Assembly (NCBI RefSeq): GCF_024436435.1
Contig: NZ_JAFMZP010000003.1
Coordinates: forward strand, 1 to 64,000
Length of the DNA stretch: 64,000 nucleotides
Direction: 5' to 3'
From: Desertivirga xinjiangensis
GTDB taxonomy: Bacteria; Bacteroidota; Bacteroidia; Sphingobacteriales; Sphingobacteriaceae
This document shows positions 28,272 to 36,732 of this stretch, one piece after another. The notes below the pieces were generated by a model, which was not told the origin of the DNA, made no database searches, and worked only from the letters and a program-made list of their open reading frames with translations. The position numbers were made by a program, and so were the translations under genes. Position 1 is the stretch's first letter, and each line of letters begins with the position of its first letter.

Positions 28272-29810
28272 TTATTTTAGTCGGGACAACCTTTGTATCA
28301 GCAATTTTATTTTGGCATTCCTGAGCTCGTTTTCCTGAGCTACTTCGCCATCGTATAGCATGTCTTTATTTAACTTCTTAAACCGGGCATCGATCTTTTT
28401 GGTATCAAGCTCTTTTAGTTGTCTCAGTAATTCCGGCATTCTTGCTCTATCAAAACCAGGCGTGTTTAATTCCATCTCAATAGCCATATAGCTTAGGTAC
28501 TGCGTTCTGATTTCGGCCATTAGCCTGTAATGTTCAAATTCAGCTTTGTTCCTAACAGGCTTTAAGGTTTTAAAATCATTAAGACTTCGTTTAGCACTGT
28601 CGAGCAATTGTTCTATCGATACCGAGGCTTGACTGATGACGCCCTGGTTTACTTCGTAGGGCGCTCTTACCAATGCGGCCCAAAACTTTCCAGCATCTGG
28701 TTCATTGAAACCGTAGGTATTTCTTGCATAAGCTTTTACAAACTTGTTGGGTTCAAGGGCTGTGAGAGATTTTAATGCTTCAAAATAGGCATCGATTAAG
28801 ATATTAAAACCGCTGATGGGGTACACCCGCCTGATTGCCTTTAAATCCACAATATCTTTGGTTGTTTCCCACTCTGTTGAATACAGTCCGGAAGTTGACC
28901 AGGAAGTCATGACCATTCCTTTATACCCGAAGTTGCGGGCCGTTGGTATAAAATCACGGACGTTTTTGAAATGCTTTTCCCATTGCGTCAGCATATAGTT
29001 GTCCGGATGACTTCTTATGGCAGGCGAGCCCCAAATTTCAAAGCCGCTTTTCATCAGCTTTTCGTGATCTCCAAACATATTAGTATCCCAGCCGTAATTC
29101 CAATCTACAAAAATGGTTTCCTTAGGTAAACCTTTCAGAGCGTCGGGATAGTGCAGGGCGATATCGGCCCATAATACAGGGCGCTTCCCTAAACCTACTA
29201 CCAGATCACATAAAATTTTAATGTAATCTCCGTATAATCGTCCTTTACCCACTTCAAGGGCCTTTTTTTTCGATCTTTCGGAACGACCTAGCAGGTAGGT
29301 TTCATCTCCGCCTATATGGATATAAGGTGAATCGTGAGTGGAGATCAGATCTTTATACAGATCTTCGAAAAGCGCCTTATTCAATTGCTCTTCCAAAGGG
29401 TCAACCTGTGAAAAGTCTTTCTGGTCTTCCCGTTGTTTCTTATACCGGTAATTGCGTAAGATGTATTCTACGTGTCCGAAACTTTGCTGCAAAGGAATTA
29501 CATCAATTCCCAGGCTTTTGCAGTAAGCCACAAATGATCTTACCTCTTCCCTGGTGTACGCAAACCTGTTAGGGATGAGCGGGTGGTTTTCAAAGGGATA
29601 AGTAGCCTCCCACTCCATAACCAGGGTGTTGATCCCATTCTTACTCAACTTCAGGGCAAATTCCCTGAGGGCAGGCATTTTCATCACCTGGATCCTTAGA
29701 TCCAGGTGGAAGCCTCTTATCGCAAAACCGGTACCTGACTGAGGGTTCTGACCGAACAGGAATTTAGCGTTTACTAAAATCAGGAATAGAAAAAAATACC
29801 TTTTTAACAC
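28272..29810 (-). CDS. GH20-type hexosaminidase, short form
   Basis: This 512-residue protein has a signal peptide (about 1-20). It lacks the GH20b domain and runs straight into a barrel beginning RGFHLDLRIQVM. The GH20 catalytic pair D169-E170 is present in HIGGDET, and GIDVIPLQQSFGHVEYILR corresponds to the strand with substrate contacts. The layout resembles the hexosaminidase-D/short GH20 branch rather than chitobiases. A helical C-terminal part (about 370-512) follows the barrel. It lies 8 bp after the preceding gene and 23 bp before the long GH20 gene, so both are produced together and may split different linkages or act on different aglycones. Confidence 0.88.
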   Translation of the reverse strand: MLKRYFFLFLILVNAKFLFGQNPQSGTGFAIRGFHLDLRIQVMKMPALREFALKLSKNGINTLVMEWEATYPFENHPLIPNRFAYTREEVRSFVAYCKSLGIDVIPLQQSFGHVEYILRNYRYKKQREDQKDFSQVDPLEEQLNKALFEDLYKDLISTHDSPYIHIGGDETYLLGRSERSKKKALEVGKGRLYGDYIKILCDLVVGLGKRPVLWADIALHYPDALKGLPKETIFVDWNYGWDTNMFGDHEKLMKSGFEIWGSPAIRSHPDNYMLTQWEKHFKNVRDFIPTARNFGYKGMVMTSWSTSGLYSTEWETTKDIVDLKAIRRVYPISGFNILIDAYFEALKSLTALEPNKFVKAYARNTYGFNEPDAGKFWAALVRAPYEVNQGVISQASVSIEQLLDSAKRSLNDFKTLKPVRNKAEFEHYRLMAEIRTQYLSYMAIEMELNTPGFDRARMPELLRQLKELDTKKIDARFKKLNKDMLYDGEVAQENELRNAKIKLLIQRLSRLK

Positions 29811-29818
29811 GGTTGTTT

Positions 29819-31273
29819 TTATTTAATGAACTTGAAACTTTTGCTGTGGTTACCGACTGAAATATTAACAACATAGATACCGGAAGGTGCATTGTTTAAG
29901 TCGTAACTGTAATTGTTAAATTCCTTTTTGTAGGTTAAAGACTGAGCCAGTACCTTCCTGCCGGATATATCAGAGATTAAAAGGTTTCCGTTACCACCTG
30001 TTTCAGCGAATACGGTGAGACTTATCTTCCCTGCATTTTGCGAAAATTTGATCTCTTCTGTTAATTCGAAACTCACAGAAACAGTCTCGCCGAAGAGTGT
30101 AGTCTTGCCATCTTTGTCTACTTGTTTCAGCTGGTAATAATTTACACCTGCTATGGGATTAAAGTCAGTAAAGCTGTAATTGATTACATCATCAGAGTTC
30201 CCTTCTCCTGAGACTTTTCCGATGTACTCAAAATCATCCGAAGATGTGTTCTTTCTCAGGATCTCAAAATGAGCATTACTTCTTTCTGATAGGGTTTGCC
30301 AGGTCAACCTTGCTGTGGTATTGCTTCTTACAGCTTTGAGTCCCCTTAAAGAAACGGGTAAGGTACTTGTTGGAACGTATTTGATATTAAAGTTTCCTAC
30401 GGTAATGGGAGCCAGGGCCCCCGTTGTACTTCTTAGTCCTTGCAGCAAAAAGCTGTTTAAAGGAGCGCCTAATGCCAACTCTCCGGTTCTTGGGAAATTA
30501 ACCAATGAAGCGGAACCTGTAATTCTTGCACCATTTACCCAGATATTAAACGTTCCTGAGGGCAGAGTATAATTCACGCTGCTGCGAGTATACTCCTGGG
30601 GCGATGTGTGATTATTGGCATAAACTTCCACGTTGTATGGTCCGCCGCTTTTACTGAAAGTGCTTGAGTTAATGGTAATAGCAGCCCCATCAGTTCCCCT
30701 GTAAGAGAAAGTGATGGTTGTAGCGGTCATATCCCATCTTAGGTAATTAAATATCCCGGCATTGGCTCCTCCCTGCAGGATCGAGCCATTATTAAATATA
30801 TTGTTGCCTTCAGTTCCTGAGGCACTATTTCCAAATGCATAGGTCAGTGCACCTGTTGTAGCATTGGTATTGCCAAACGAGACCGTGAAAAAAGAGCTTG
30901 TTACAGCGCTTAAATCAGCAACGTTATAAACAGAAAACTTATTGGGCGCAGAGGTGGAATTACTGGCGGTTAAACTGAGTGACGCTGGAGAACTGCCGGG
31001 ATTACTAATGGTAAAACCACCTGTTGAAGCGGCAGCTCCAGTATACACTCTTGAAAAACCAGAACTTGGGTAAGGTAAAAAACCCGGGACTTCAGAGCTT
31101 GATACGGATGATTTCGCAGTAGCGGCTCCGTTATAAGTAGTACCTGAACCAGTACCTGCTCCGAAATCATACGTAAAGTCTGATGCACCCTGTCCCATCC
31201 AGGTGCCCTGGGCGTTTGCTTCGGTTGCACAAACTATCATGAGAACTAATATTGTTGAGAATAGCTTTTTCAT
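29819..31273 (-). CDS. Secreted protein with type IX sorting domain, paralogue of next-upstream gene
   Basis: This 484-residue protein has a signal peptide (1-21, ANAQ). An N-terminal beta-rich domain (about 22-305) of no family I recognise is shared along its whole length with the protein at 31285-32196: both have SVSSxxxPGFLxYPxSGF, GNNIFxN, an LRWxxx segment, YTRxxxxYTL, NIWVNG and APLNSFLxQG. A fibronectin-like segment (about 315-400, LRGLKAVRSNTTARLTWQTLSERSNAHFEI) and a C-terminal type IX sorting domain (about 405-484, ending YVVNISVGNHSKSFKFIK) follow. It is thus expected on the cell surface or released. Its place in PUL2 suggests glycan binding or cleavage, but no catalytic residues are evident. 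Confidence 0.8.
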   Translation of the reverse strand: MKKLFSTILVLMIVCATEANAQGTWMGQGASDFTYDFGAGTGSGTTYNGAATAKSSVSSSEVPGFLPYPSSGFSRVYTGAAASTGGFTISNPGSSPASLSLTASNSTSAPNKFSVYNVADLSAVTSSFFTVSFGNTNATTGALTYAFGNSASGTEGNNIFNNGSILQGGANAGIFNYLRWDMTATTITFSYRGTDGAAITINSSTFSKSGGPYNVEVYANNHTSPQEYTRSSVNYTLPSGTFNIWVNGARITGSASLVNFPRTGELALGAPLNSFLLQGLRSTTGALAPITVGNFNIKYVPTSTLPVSLRGLKAVRSNTTARLTWQTLSERSNAHFEILRKNTSSDDFEYIGKVSGEGNSDDVINYSFTDFNPIAGVNYYQLKQVDKDGKTTLFGETVSVSFELTEEIKFSQNAGKISLTVFAETGGNGNLLISDISGRKVLAQSLTYKKEFNNYSYDLNNAPSGIYVVNISVGNHSKSFKFIK

Positions 31274-31284
31274 AACCGGTAATT

Positions 31285-32196
31285 TTATTTAACAGAATTA
31301 TATTGAAGATTTCCAAGGGTTATTGACAGCGCATTGGCAAAGGGGCCTTTGCTATGATATCCCTGGAACAGGAAGCTGTTTAACGGGGCTTCAGGTGCTA
31401 ATTCCCCGCTGGCAGGTATGCCTGCTCCAGCTTCAGCACTTACTAAGTTTCCGTTAACCCAAATGTTTAGTGTTGACTTCGCCAGGGTATAGCCTTTACC
31501 GCCACGGGTATAGGTCTGTTCTGCTAAAGAATTATTTAGGTATAATTCTACTTTATGCTCATCCGTCTTTTTGAACACGCTTGGGCTTATTAACTTGTAG
31601 GTGTAGCTGTTGGTCAGTGTCCGGTAAGAGAAGAACACATTATTATTTGTGCTAAACTCCCATCTTAAGGCTGCAAACAGGCCGGTAGCATCTGCGCCGG
31701 TTAAGGAAGTCGCATTTTTAAAAATATTATTGCCTCTTGCATGCCCGATTCCGAACACGATAGCTCCATTAGTGGGATTGTTCTCATTAAATGAAAGCGT
31801 AAAGAATAAACTGGATACCGGGCTTGCTTTGGAAATATCATAAACTGCTAACTTATTTGCATTTGAGTTGCTGGAAGCATCTATAGTTAACTTTGCGGCT
31901 TCGTTCTTGCCAGTTATCCGGAAAGATCCGCCGGCATTAATTCCGGTAGTAACCGATGCAAATCCGGAAGGCGGATAGGCTAAAAACCCAGGTGTGGCGG
32001 TAGATGAAACAGATGTCTTTGACGATTCTCCGCTTTCAAACTTGTCTCCGGCGTTACCGGTTCCTTTACCTAAATTGTAGATCCAGGTACTGCCTTTAGA
32101 ATCAAAGGTACCGGCTTCGGCCCAATATGTTTTCTGAGCATTTGCACCTAAAGTAATGGCAAATAATAGTCCTGTGATAATATATTTCTTAATCAT
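31285..32196 (-). CDS. Secreted protein of unknown function, paralogue without sorting domain
   Basis: The open frame reaches 32316, but the likely start is 32196 (MIKKYIITGLLF...ANAQ), which gives a clean signal peptide and avoids overlap with the upstream gene; 303 residues. The mature part repeats the N-terminal domain of the next gene (29819-31273) but stops after SITLGNLQYNSVK, without the fibronectin-like and type IX tail. It is probably periplasmic or outer-membrane associated by other means. The pair arose by tandem duplication. The function is unknown; the all-beta pattern and PUL context fit a carbohydrate-binding or lyase-like jelly roll, which is inference only. Confidence 0.78.
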   Translation of the reverse strand: MIKKYIITGLLFAITLGANAQKTYWAEAGTFDSKGSTWIYNLGKGTGNAGDKFESGESSKTSVSSTATPGFLAYPPSGFASVTTGINAGGSFRITGKNEAAKLTIDASSNSNANKLAVYDISKASPVSSLFFTLSFNENNPTNGAIVFGIGHARGNNIFKNATSLTGADATGLFAALRWEFSTNNNVFFSYRTLTNSYTYKLISPSVFKKTDEHKVELYLNNSLAEQTYTRGGKGYTLAKSTLNIWVNGNLVSAEAGAGIPASGELAPEAPLNSFLFQGYHSKGPFANALSITLGNLQYNSVK

Positions 32197-32236
32197 ATTA
32201 TGTCTTTGTTTATGTATCAATATGTTGTGTAACGAC

Positions 32237-33793
32237 TTATTTGACCTGAAAAGCTCCCATTGAGAATTTCGAGTAATTGATGTCGGTGCCGTAAAAATCT
32301 TTGGCTCCCAGATCACTCAACCAGTAATTGCCTTCCATCTCCGTTTTAGGGATACCTTTGTTTATCACTCCACTGGAAGCTTTCAGTTTAAAACCCTCGG
32401 TGTGGGCAAAGCCGATTTGATAGGAAAGTGGATTGACGAATTGTGGGTCTTCATAAATGCCCTTTTCGTCTTTGACATAAAACTTATCATATCCGTAGTA
32501 AGCGTTGTTTTTAAATACAGCACTCTGACCTCCTGATTTGACAGACAGTTCTCCCTGTCCCGCGTGATAGAAAATGTTATTATAAAACTTCGAGGTCGCC
32601 AGGGCTTCGTCAGAGATAACCACACTTTCATAGTCTTTACGTAGCACAATGGTGTTATTATGTACAATTGCCGTACCCCTGGTATGATTAGCCCAAACCG
32701 GAAAATCAAACACATGCAATCCTTTAATGCCATCGTTTACACTGATATTATGTCGCACAATGGCATCTTCAGAGGTACTCGTTATCAGTACGAAGCCACC
32801 CTCGTTATCGTGAGAATAATTGTATTGAATAACGGTTCGGTAAGCATCTTCATCAGCGTCAAAAGCTTGTCCGTCTTTGCCGCCTCTGGTATTGTAAACC
32901 TCGTTGTACTGAAACGTTGCCTCATCTGTACTGCGGCACCAAAGCGCTACGCCATACCTGACCAGGTCTTCGGAAGCATTGTGCGTTTCCCATACCTGAT
33001 TATGCTCTATGAGTGCCCGGTAAGCGTAGCGTACAATAACTCCGTCACCCGCACAGTGGTGGATTTTGTTACGTCTGATCACAAAGTTGGTAATAGGCCT
33101 GTTCCCTTTTACGGCTTTAGAGCCGTCGGTAAGATTTGAAAAAATAGCCAGTCGTACCACGTTTGCGATTTCACAGTCCTCGATTAAGATATCGTCAAAT
33201 TTGCTGGCGGCAGTTCCTACAATTCCTATTCCACCGGTATTTTTCCCTTTCATCTCGAAAGAGTAATCGCCCATGATGTCATGTATGTAGAGATTTTTGA
33301 GATGAATATGTTTACGGTTACCACCATTATCTTTAATTAACACACCTAACCTGCTTCCAACTGCCGTGGTATTGTTGGTGATCTCTAAATTGTTTACTTC
33401 CCAGTAATCTATATCCTCCAGTTTGACAACTTCGTCTACGGCGCCCTGGCCATCCAACAGGGCTTTTTTCGAGCCCCCGTAAACAGATACAACAATTGGT
33501 GATAATTGACTGCCGGAACCTTTTGGTTTTAGTTGCCCGTTCCATACATCGCCAGATTTGAATAAGATGGAATCACCAGCAATAAACTCAAAATTATTTA
33601 CCTTATCCAGTGTCTTCCAGGCCTTTTCAGGTGTTTTACCATTGTTGGTATCATCGCCGTTTTTGGAGTCGATGTAAAAGTTACTTCCTGAACGTGCCAG
33701 TGGCTTGCTTGTCTCTGTTTCCTTGCAGGATATGGCCATGACAGTGCCAAGCTGCCCAAAAATGAGCAGCAACATTAATGTCTTATTTTTCAT
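32237..33793 (-). CDS. Right-handed beta-helix protein, polysaccharide-degrading type
   Basis: This 518-residue exported protein begins with a signal ending around MAISCKE, which could be a weak lipobox. The opening NFYIDSKNGDDTNNGKTPEKAWKTLDKVN is typical of environmental beta-helix proteins in which repeated strands follow. The repeats contain many asparagine-rich turns (IEDCEIANV, FVIRRNKIHHC, IEHNQVWETH, IQYNYSHDNEGGF, VHNNTIVLRK), giving about 12 coils over residues 95-420. PL6-like lyases and several glycosidases share this fold. I could not pick out a catalytic set such as the Lys/Arg pair of PL6, so the activity is open. It lies 3 bp after the FAS1/DNRLRE gene in PUL2. Confidence 0.75.
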   Translation of the reverse strand: MKNKTLMLLLIFGQLGTVMAISCKETETSKPLARSGSNFYIDSKNGDDTNNGKTPEKAWKTLDKVNNFEFIAGDSILFKSGDVWNGQLKPKGSGSQLSPIVVSVYGGSKKALLDGQGAVDEVVKLEDIDYWEVNNLEITNNTTAVGSRLGVLIKDNGGNRKHIHLKNLYIHDIMGDYSFEMKGKNTGGIGIVGTAASKFDDILIEDCEIANVVRLAIFSNLTDGSKAVKGNRPITNFVIRRNKIHHCAGDGVIVRYAYRALIEHNQVWETHNASEDLVRYGVALWCRSTDEATFQYNEVYNTRGGKDGQAFDADEDAYRTVIQYNYSHDNEGGFVLITSTSEDAIVRHNISVNDGIKGLHVFDFPVWANHTRGTAIVHNNTIVLRKDYESVVISDEALATSKFYNNIFYHAGQGELSVKSGGQSAVFKNNAYYGYDKFYVKDEKGIYEDPQFVNPLSYQIGFAHTEGFKLKASSGVINKGIPKTEMEGNYWLSDLGAKDFYGTDINYSKFSMGAFQVK

Positions 33794-33796
33794 CTA

Positions 33797-35287
33797 TTAC
33801 TGAATATTGATGGTGATTTTTAGAGGTGCTTCATAATACCCTCCGTTGTGATCTTTTGCTTCTACTTCAATCTCGTCTGTGGATCCGGTTCCTTTAAACA
33901 GGTATTTTATGGATCCATTGGCTAAGTCCGTTTGTGAGAAACTTGCGTTTACTGGTAGTGGTATCCCATATTTTACCAGGTAGCCATTTTCAGGAACTCT
34001 GGTAACGATGTAACTGATGTTCTTATCAGCCGTACCAGTCATTTTTAGTTCGCTAGTAGTTAATTTGGCAAAACCAAGCGAACGATCGATGTTTAACGGA
34101 GCTACCGACCCGAAACTCAATATGGTAGGCGGCGGACTTGACAGGCTTAAATATGCTTTATACCTGCCGGCTGAATACTCCCTTGGATAGATCTTGACGA
34201 AATTATCATTATTGTGATTCATCAGAATATTCAGGAAGGTTCTGTTAGCTCCATAAAGCTGATTGACCTGCGAGGTAACATCCATCGAAATCCATCCAAC
34301 ATATGATGCATTTAACGAAACGTTGGCTAAACTTACCCGGTCGTAAGAAGGTGCTGTTTGCCAGGTCACCGTTGTTTCATCAAAATCGGTATTTGCGCCT
34401 GCATACGCATTTAAGGACGAAGCCAGTCCCGTGAAATAAACGTAAAAATTAATTTTAGCCAATCCTATTTTATTGCCGAAGGTCGGAGTTCTTAGAGGAA
34501 ACTGAAATAATCCCATACGGTCTACCGATACATCCTTTCCATTCGAGTTTTTCATATCAATACTGGTTGCATTGTTGAAGTTCTTCGCCCTGTTTGCTGT
34601 ACCGTTTTGAATAAAGAGGTCTTTAGTTACGTCGATTATATCCGTTTGATTTCCAACAGAGCCAGAGGGAGCATCAGGAACGGCATCTTTCAGCTTGTAA
34701 AAGGTAAACTGATCAGAGACGTGAGCAATACCATTTTTGAACTCTAAATTCTGGCTCCTTATCACCGCAGCCGGAGCATTCAAGTCGCTGGAATTGTTGG
34801 CGGTAAGAATATATTCGTTTGAACTTGTAGCGCTTCGGGTATAGTAAATAAAACTGCCATTTATGGTTTCCATTTTTCTGGTTTCTCCAAGTGTCAGATC
34901 GAAGGAACGTAAACGGCCTTTAAAGATATGGTCTGATAAGATATTTTTTAGTACTACGGGTGGTACCTCAGCCAAATACTCGTAACCAAGACTCCTTACC
35001 ATACTAGCTACGGCCTGATTAGTTAAAAACAACACGGTATAATCTTCAGGCTTGTTCAGATAATCGGATAAGCCGGCAATTCTAATAGCATCTGCATATA
35101 AGTTCAGGTTAGTTAGATCCTTACTGTGATCAAGAGCCAGATATTCGCTAAATGTTACCCCCTTTAAATTGGAACCAGCATCTACTGCTTCCAATTGTTC
35201 GTTTTTTAAAAACTCCAATTTCCCGCAACCGAACCCGAAACTGAAAATAGCGAGGATCAATACATTGAATATTAATTTCCTATTCAT
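33797..35287 (-). CDS. Surface lipoprotein with FAS1, DNRLRE and CSPG-repeat domains
   Basis: This 496-residue lipoprotein has a lipobox-like end FGFGCGK (Cys21). Residues about 46-200 form a fasciclin (FAS1) domain (YTVLFLTNQAV, VLKNILSDHIFKG, INGSFIYYT, AHVSDQFTFY). Residues about 218-384 form a DNRLRE/CBM96-like beta-sandwich (AKINFYVYFTG, DETTVTWQTAPSYD, GWISMDVTSQV, NILMNHNNDNFVKIYPREYSAGRYKAYLSL). Residues about 390-496 match a chondroitin-sulfate-proteoglycan (cadherin-like) repeat (VTRVPENGYLVKYG, FSQTDLANGSIKYLF). Its position directly after SusD is where surface glycan-binding proteins (SusE/SusF equivalents) usually lie. The domain set suggests adhesion to a complex glycan; binding specificity is not visible. 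Confidence 0.8.
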   Translation of the reverse strand: MNRKLIFNVLILAIFSFGFGCGKLEFLKNEQLEAVDAGSNLKGVTFSEYLALDHSKDLTNLNLYADAIRIAGLSDYLNKPEDYTVLFLTNQAVASMVRSLGYEYLAEVPPVVLKNILSDHIFKGRLRSFDLTLGETRKMETINGSFIYYTRSATSSNEYILTANNSSDLNAPAAVIRSQNLEFKNGIAHVSDQFTFYKLKDAVPDAPSGSVGNQTDIIDVTKDLFIQNGTANRAKNFNNATSIDMKNSNGKDVSVDRMGLFQFPLRTPTFGNKIGLAKINFYVYFTGLASSLNAYAGANTDFDETTVTWQTAPSYDRVSLANVSLNASYVGWISMDVTSQVNQLYGANRTFLNILMNHNNDNFVKIYPREYSAGRYKAYLSLSSPPPTILSFGSVAPLNIDRSLGFAKLTTSELKMTGTADKNISYIVTRVPENGYLVKYGIPLPVNASFSQTDLANGSIKYLFKGTGSTDEIEVEAKDHNGGYYEAPLKITINIQ

Positions 35288-35297
35288 AATAATTTGA

Positions 35298-36728
35298 TTA
35301 TTGGTAATATGAATTTTGTTTTAGCAGGGGATTGATCCTGATCTCATTAATGTAGATCGGCCATACATAATTATCCGGATCATTCAGACTGTTATTGTTA
35401 AAGGGCTCCATCACGCTGATTGCCTTACCAGTTCTTACCAAATCGAACCAGCGTTTGCCTTCAAAACAAAGTTCCCTGGCACGCTCATTCAATATAATAT
35501 CCTCGATCTCACTTTCGTTTAATCCGGCATAATCTGCAGGGAGCAGAGCGGCTACTCCAGCTCTTACTCTCATCTGGTTAACTATGGCAATTGCATCAGG
35601 AACCAGGCTCTTTTTGTTCAGGGCTTCGGCTCTAAGCAGCAGGATATCGGATAACCTGTACATGATAATGTTCTTGTCATCCATCGTACTCCTCTGGAAA
35701 CCTGTTTTTTCAAAAAACTTCAGGATATTCCTTTTATCATCGTAGATAATGCTGGCTCTCTTATCGCTGGGCGAAAACTTTGACATCAATTGCTCACTGA
35801 TCTGGAAGGCGGGCTGGAAACCGACATCGCCGTACACCTGGATGTAAAGTGATCTTGTACCCCGCTCAGCGAAATTATAGTCGATCTCGAAGATAGATTC
35901 TGATGAGAAGCCGGTAGTGAACTGCTTAGCATAAGAGGTATTCTCTAAGGTGGTGGCATCACTCAGTGATGTAAGGGTGTAATTTGAAACGTTGGAGATA
36001 ACCCTCTGCGAAGCAGCCAGGGCCTTATCGTACTGATGCCTCCACATATAAAGATCGGTGTACAGTGCATTCACAGCACCTAGTGTTAATAAAGCTTTGG
36101 TTGTTTGTGAAGGAGTGAAGCTACCCGGCAATAGAGTCGACGCGGTATCTAAATCGGCTTCAATTCTTTGATAAACAAGAGCTGTGTCAGACCTTCCTAC
36201 GTAAAAATTATCGGTAGCGTCTTTTAATGGCTCTGTAACCAGGGGCAGTTCGCCCCAAATGCGAGTCATATAGAAATAGCAAAGTGCTCTTAATGCAAAT
36301 GCTTGTCCCATAACCTGATTATAATCAGTTGTTTTATTGAAGTATAATCCCTGATCCTTCATCAGCTTGACATTTTTAATGATCAAATTCGTTTGGTTCA
36401 CAACCGCGTAGAACTGACTCCAGCTGGTAATTCGCAAACTTGAATTAAGATTATTTGTCAAAAGATTTAATGTCTCGGTGTTTAATGAGATCGGGTTTTG
36501 TGCAACGTTATCAGCCCTGGCCTCGCCGTAAAAAACTCCTTCGGGCGCCATTGCAGCCTGTAGAAGCGTATAAGCACCATTTAATGCCGCTGTTGCCTGC
36601 GTAGTCTCTTTCCAGAAATTAGCATTGGAGTATTCTGTGATGGGATTAAGATCAAGCGCTTTTTTACAGCCTCCGGCTATCATTAATACCATAATAAGAT
36701 ATAGCGATAATTTTATCTGAACATTCAT
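35298..36728 (-). CDS. SusD/RagB-family glycan-binding lipoprotein (PUL2)
   Basis: This 476-residue SusD homologue has a lipoprotein signal ending in IAGGCKK (Cys21). Family hallmarks are NANFWKETTQATAALNGAYTLLQ near the N-terminus, the helical segment FALRALCYFYMTRIWGELPLV, and the C-terminal RLSDILLLRAEALNK, ERARELCFEGKRWFDLVRTGK and the ending YVWPIYINEIRINPLLKQNSYYQ. It lies 4 bp after the SusC gene, showing tight coupling. It forms the hinged lid on the SusC barrel at the cell surface and presents oligosaccharides for import. Confidence 0.95.
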   Translation of the reverse strand: MNVQIKLSLYLIMVLMIAGGCKKALDLNPITEYSNANFWKETTQATAALNGAYTLLQAAMAPEGVFYGEARADNVAQNPISLNTETLNLLTNNLNSSLRITSWSQFYAVVNQTNLIIKNVKLMKDQGLYFNKTTDYNQVMGQAFALRALCYFYMTRIWGELPLVTEPLKDATDNFYVGRSDTALVYQRIEADLDTASTLLPGSFTPSQTTKALLTLGAVNALYTDLYMWRHQYDKALAASQRVISNVSNYTLTSLSDATTLENTSYAKQFTTGFSSESIFEIDYNFAERGTRSLYIQVYGDVGFQPAFQISEQLMSKFSPSDKRASIIYDDKRNILKFFEKTGFQRSTMDDKNIIMYRLSDILLLRAEALNKKSLVPDAIAIVNQMRVRAGVAALLPADYAGLNESEIEDIILNERARELCFEGKRWFDLVRTGKAISVMEPFNNNSLNDPDNYVWPIYINEIRINPLLKQNSYYQ

Positions 36729-36732
36729 CGTA

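Noticed and set aside
32197-32316. Longer start for the 31285 gene, adding 40 residues.
   Set aside because: It would overlap the upstream gene and bury the clear signal peptide at MIKKYII.
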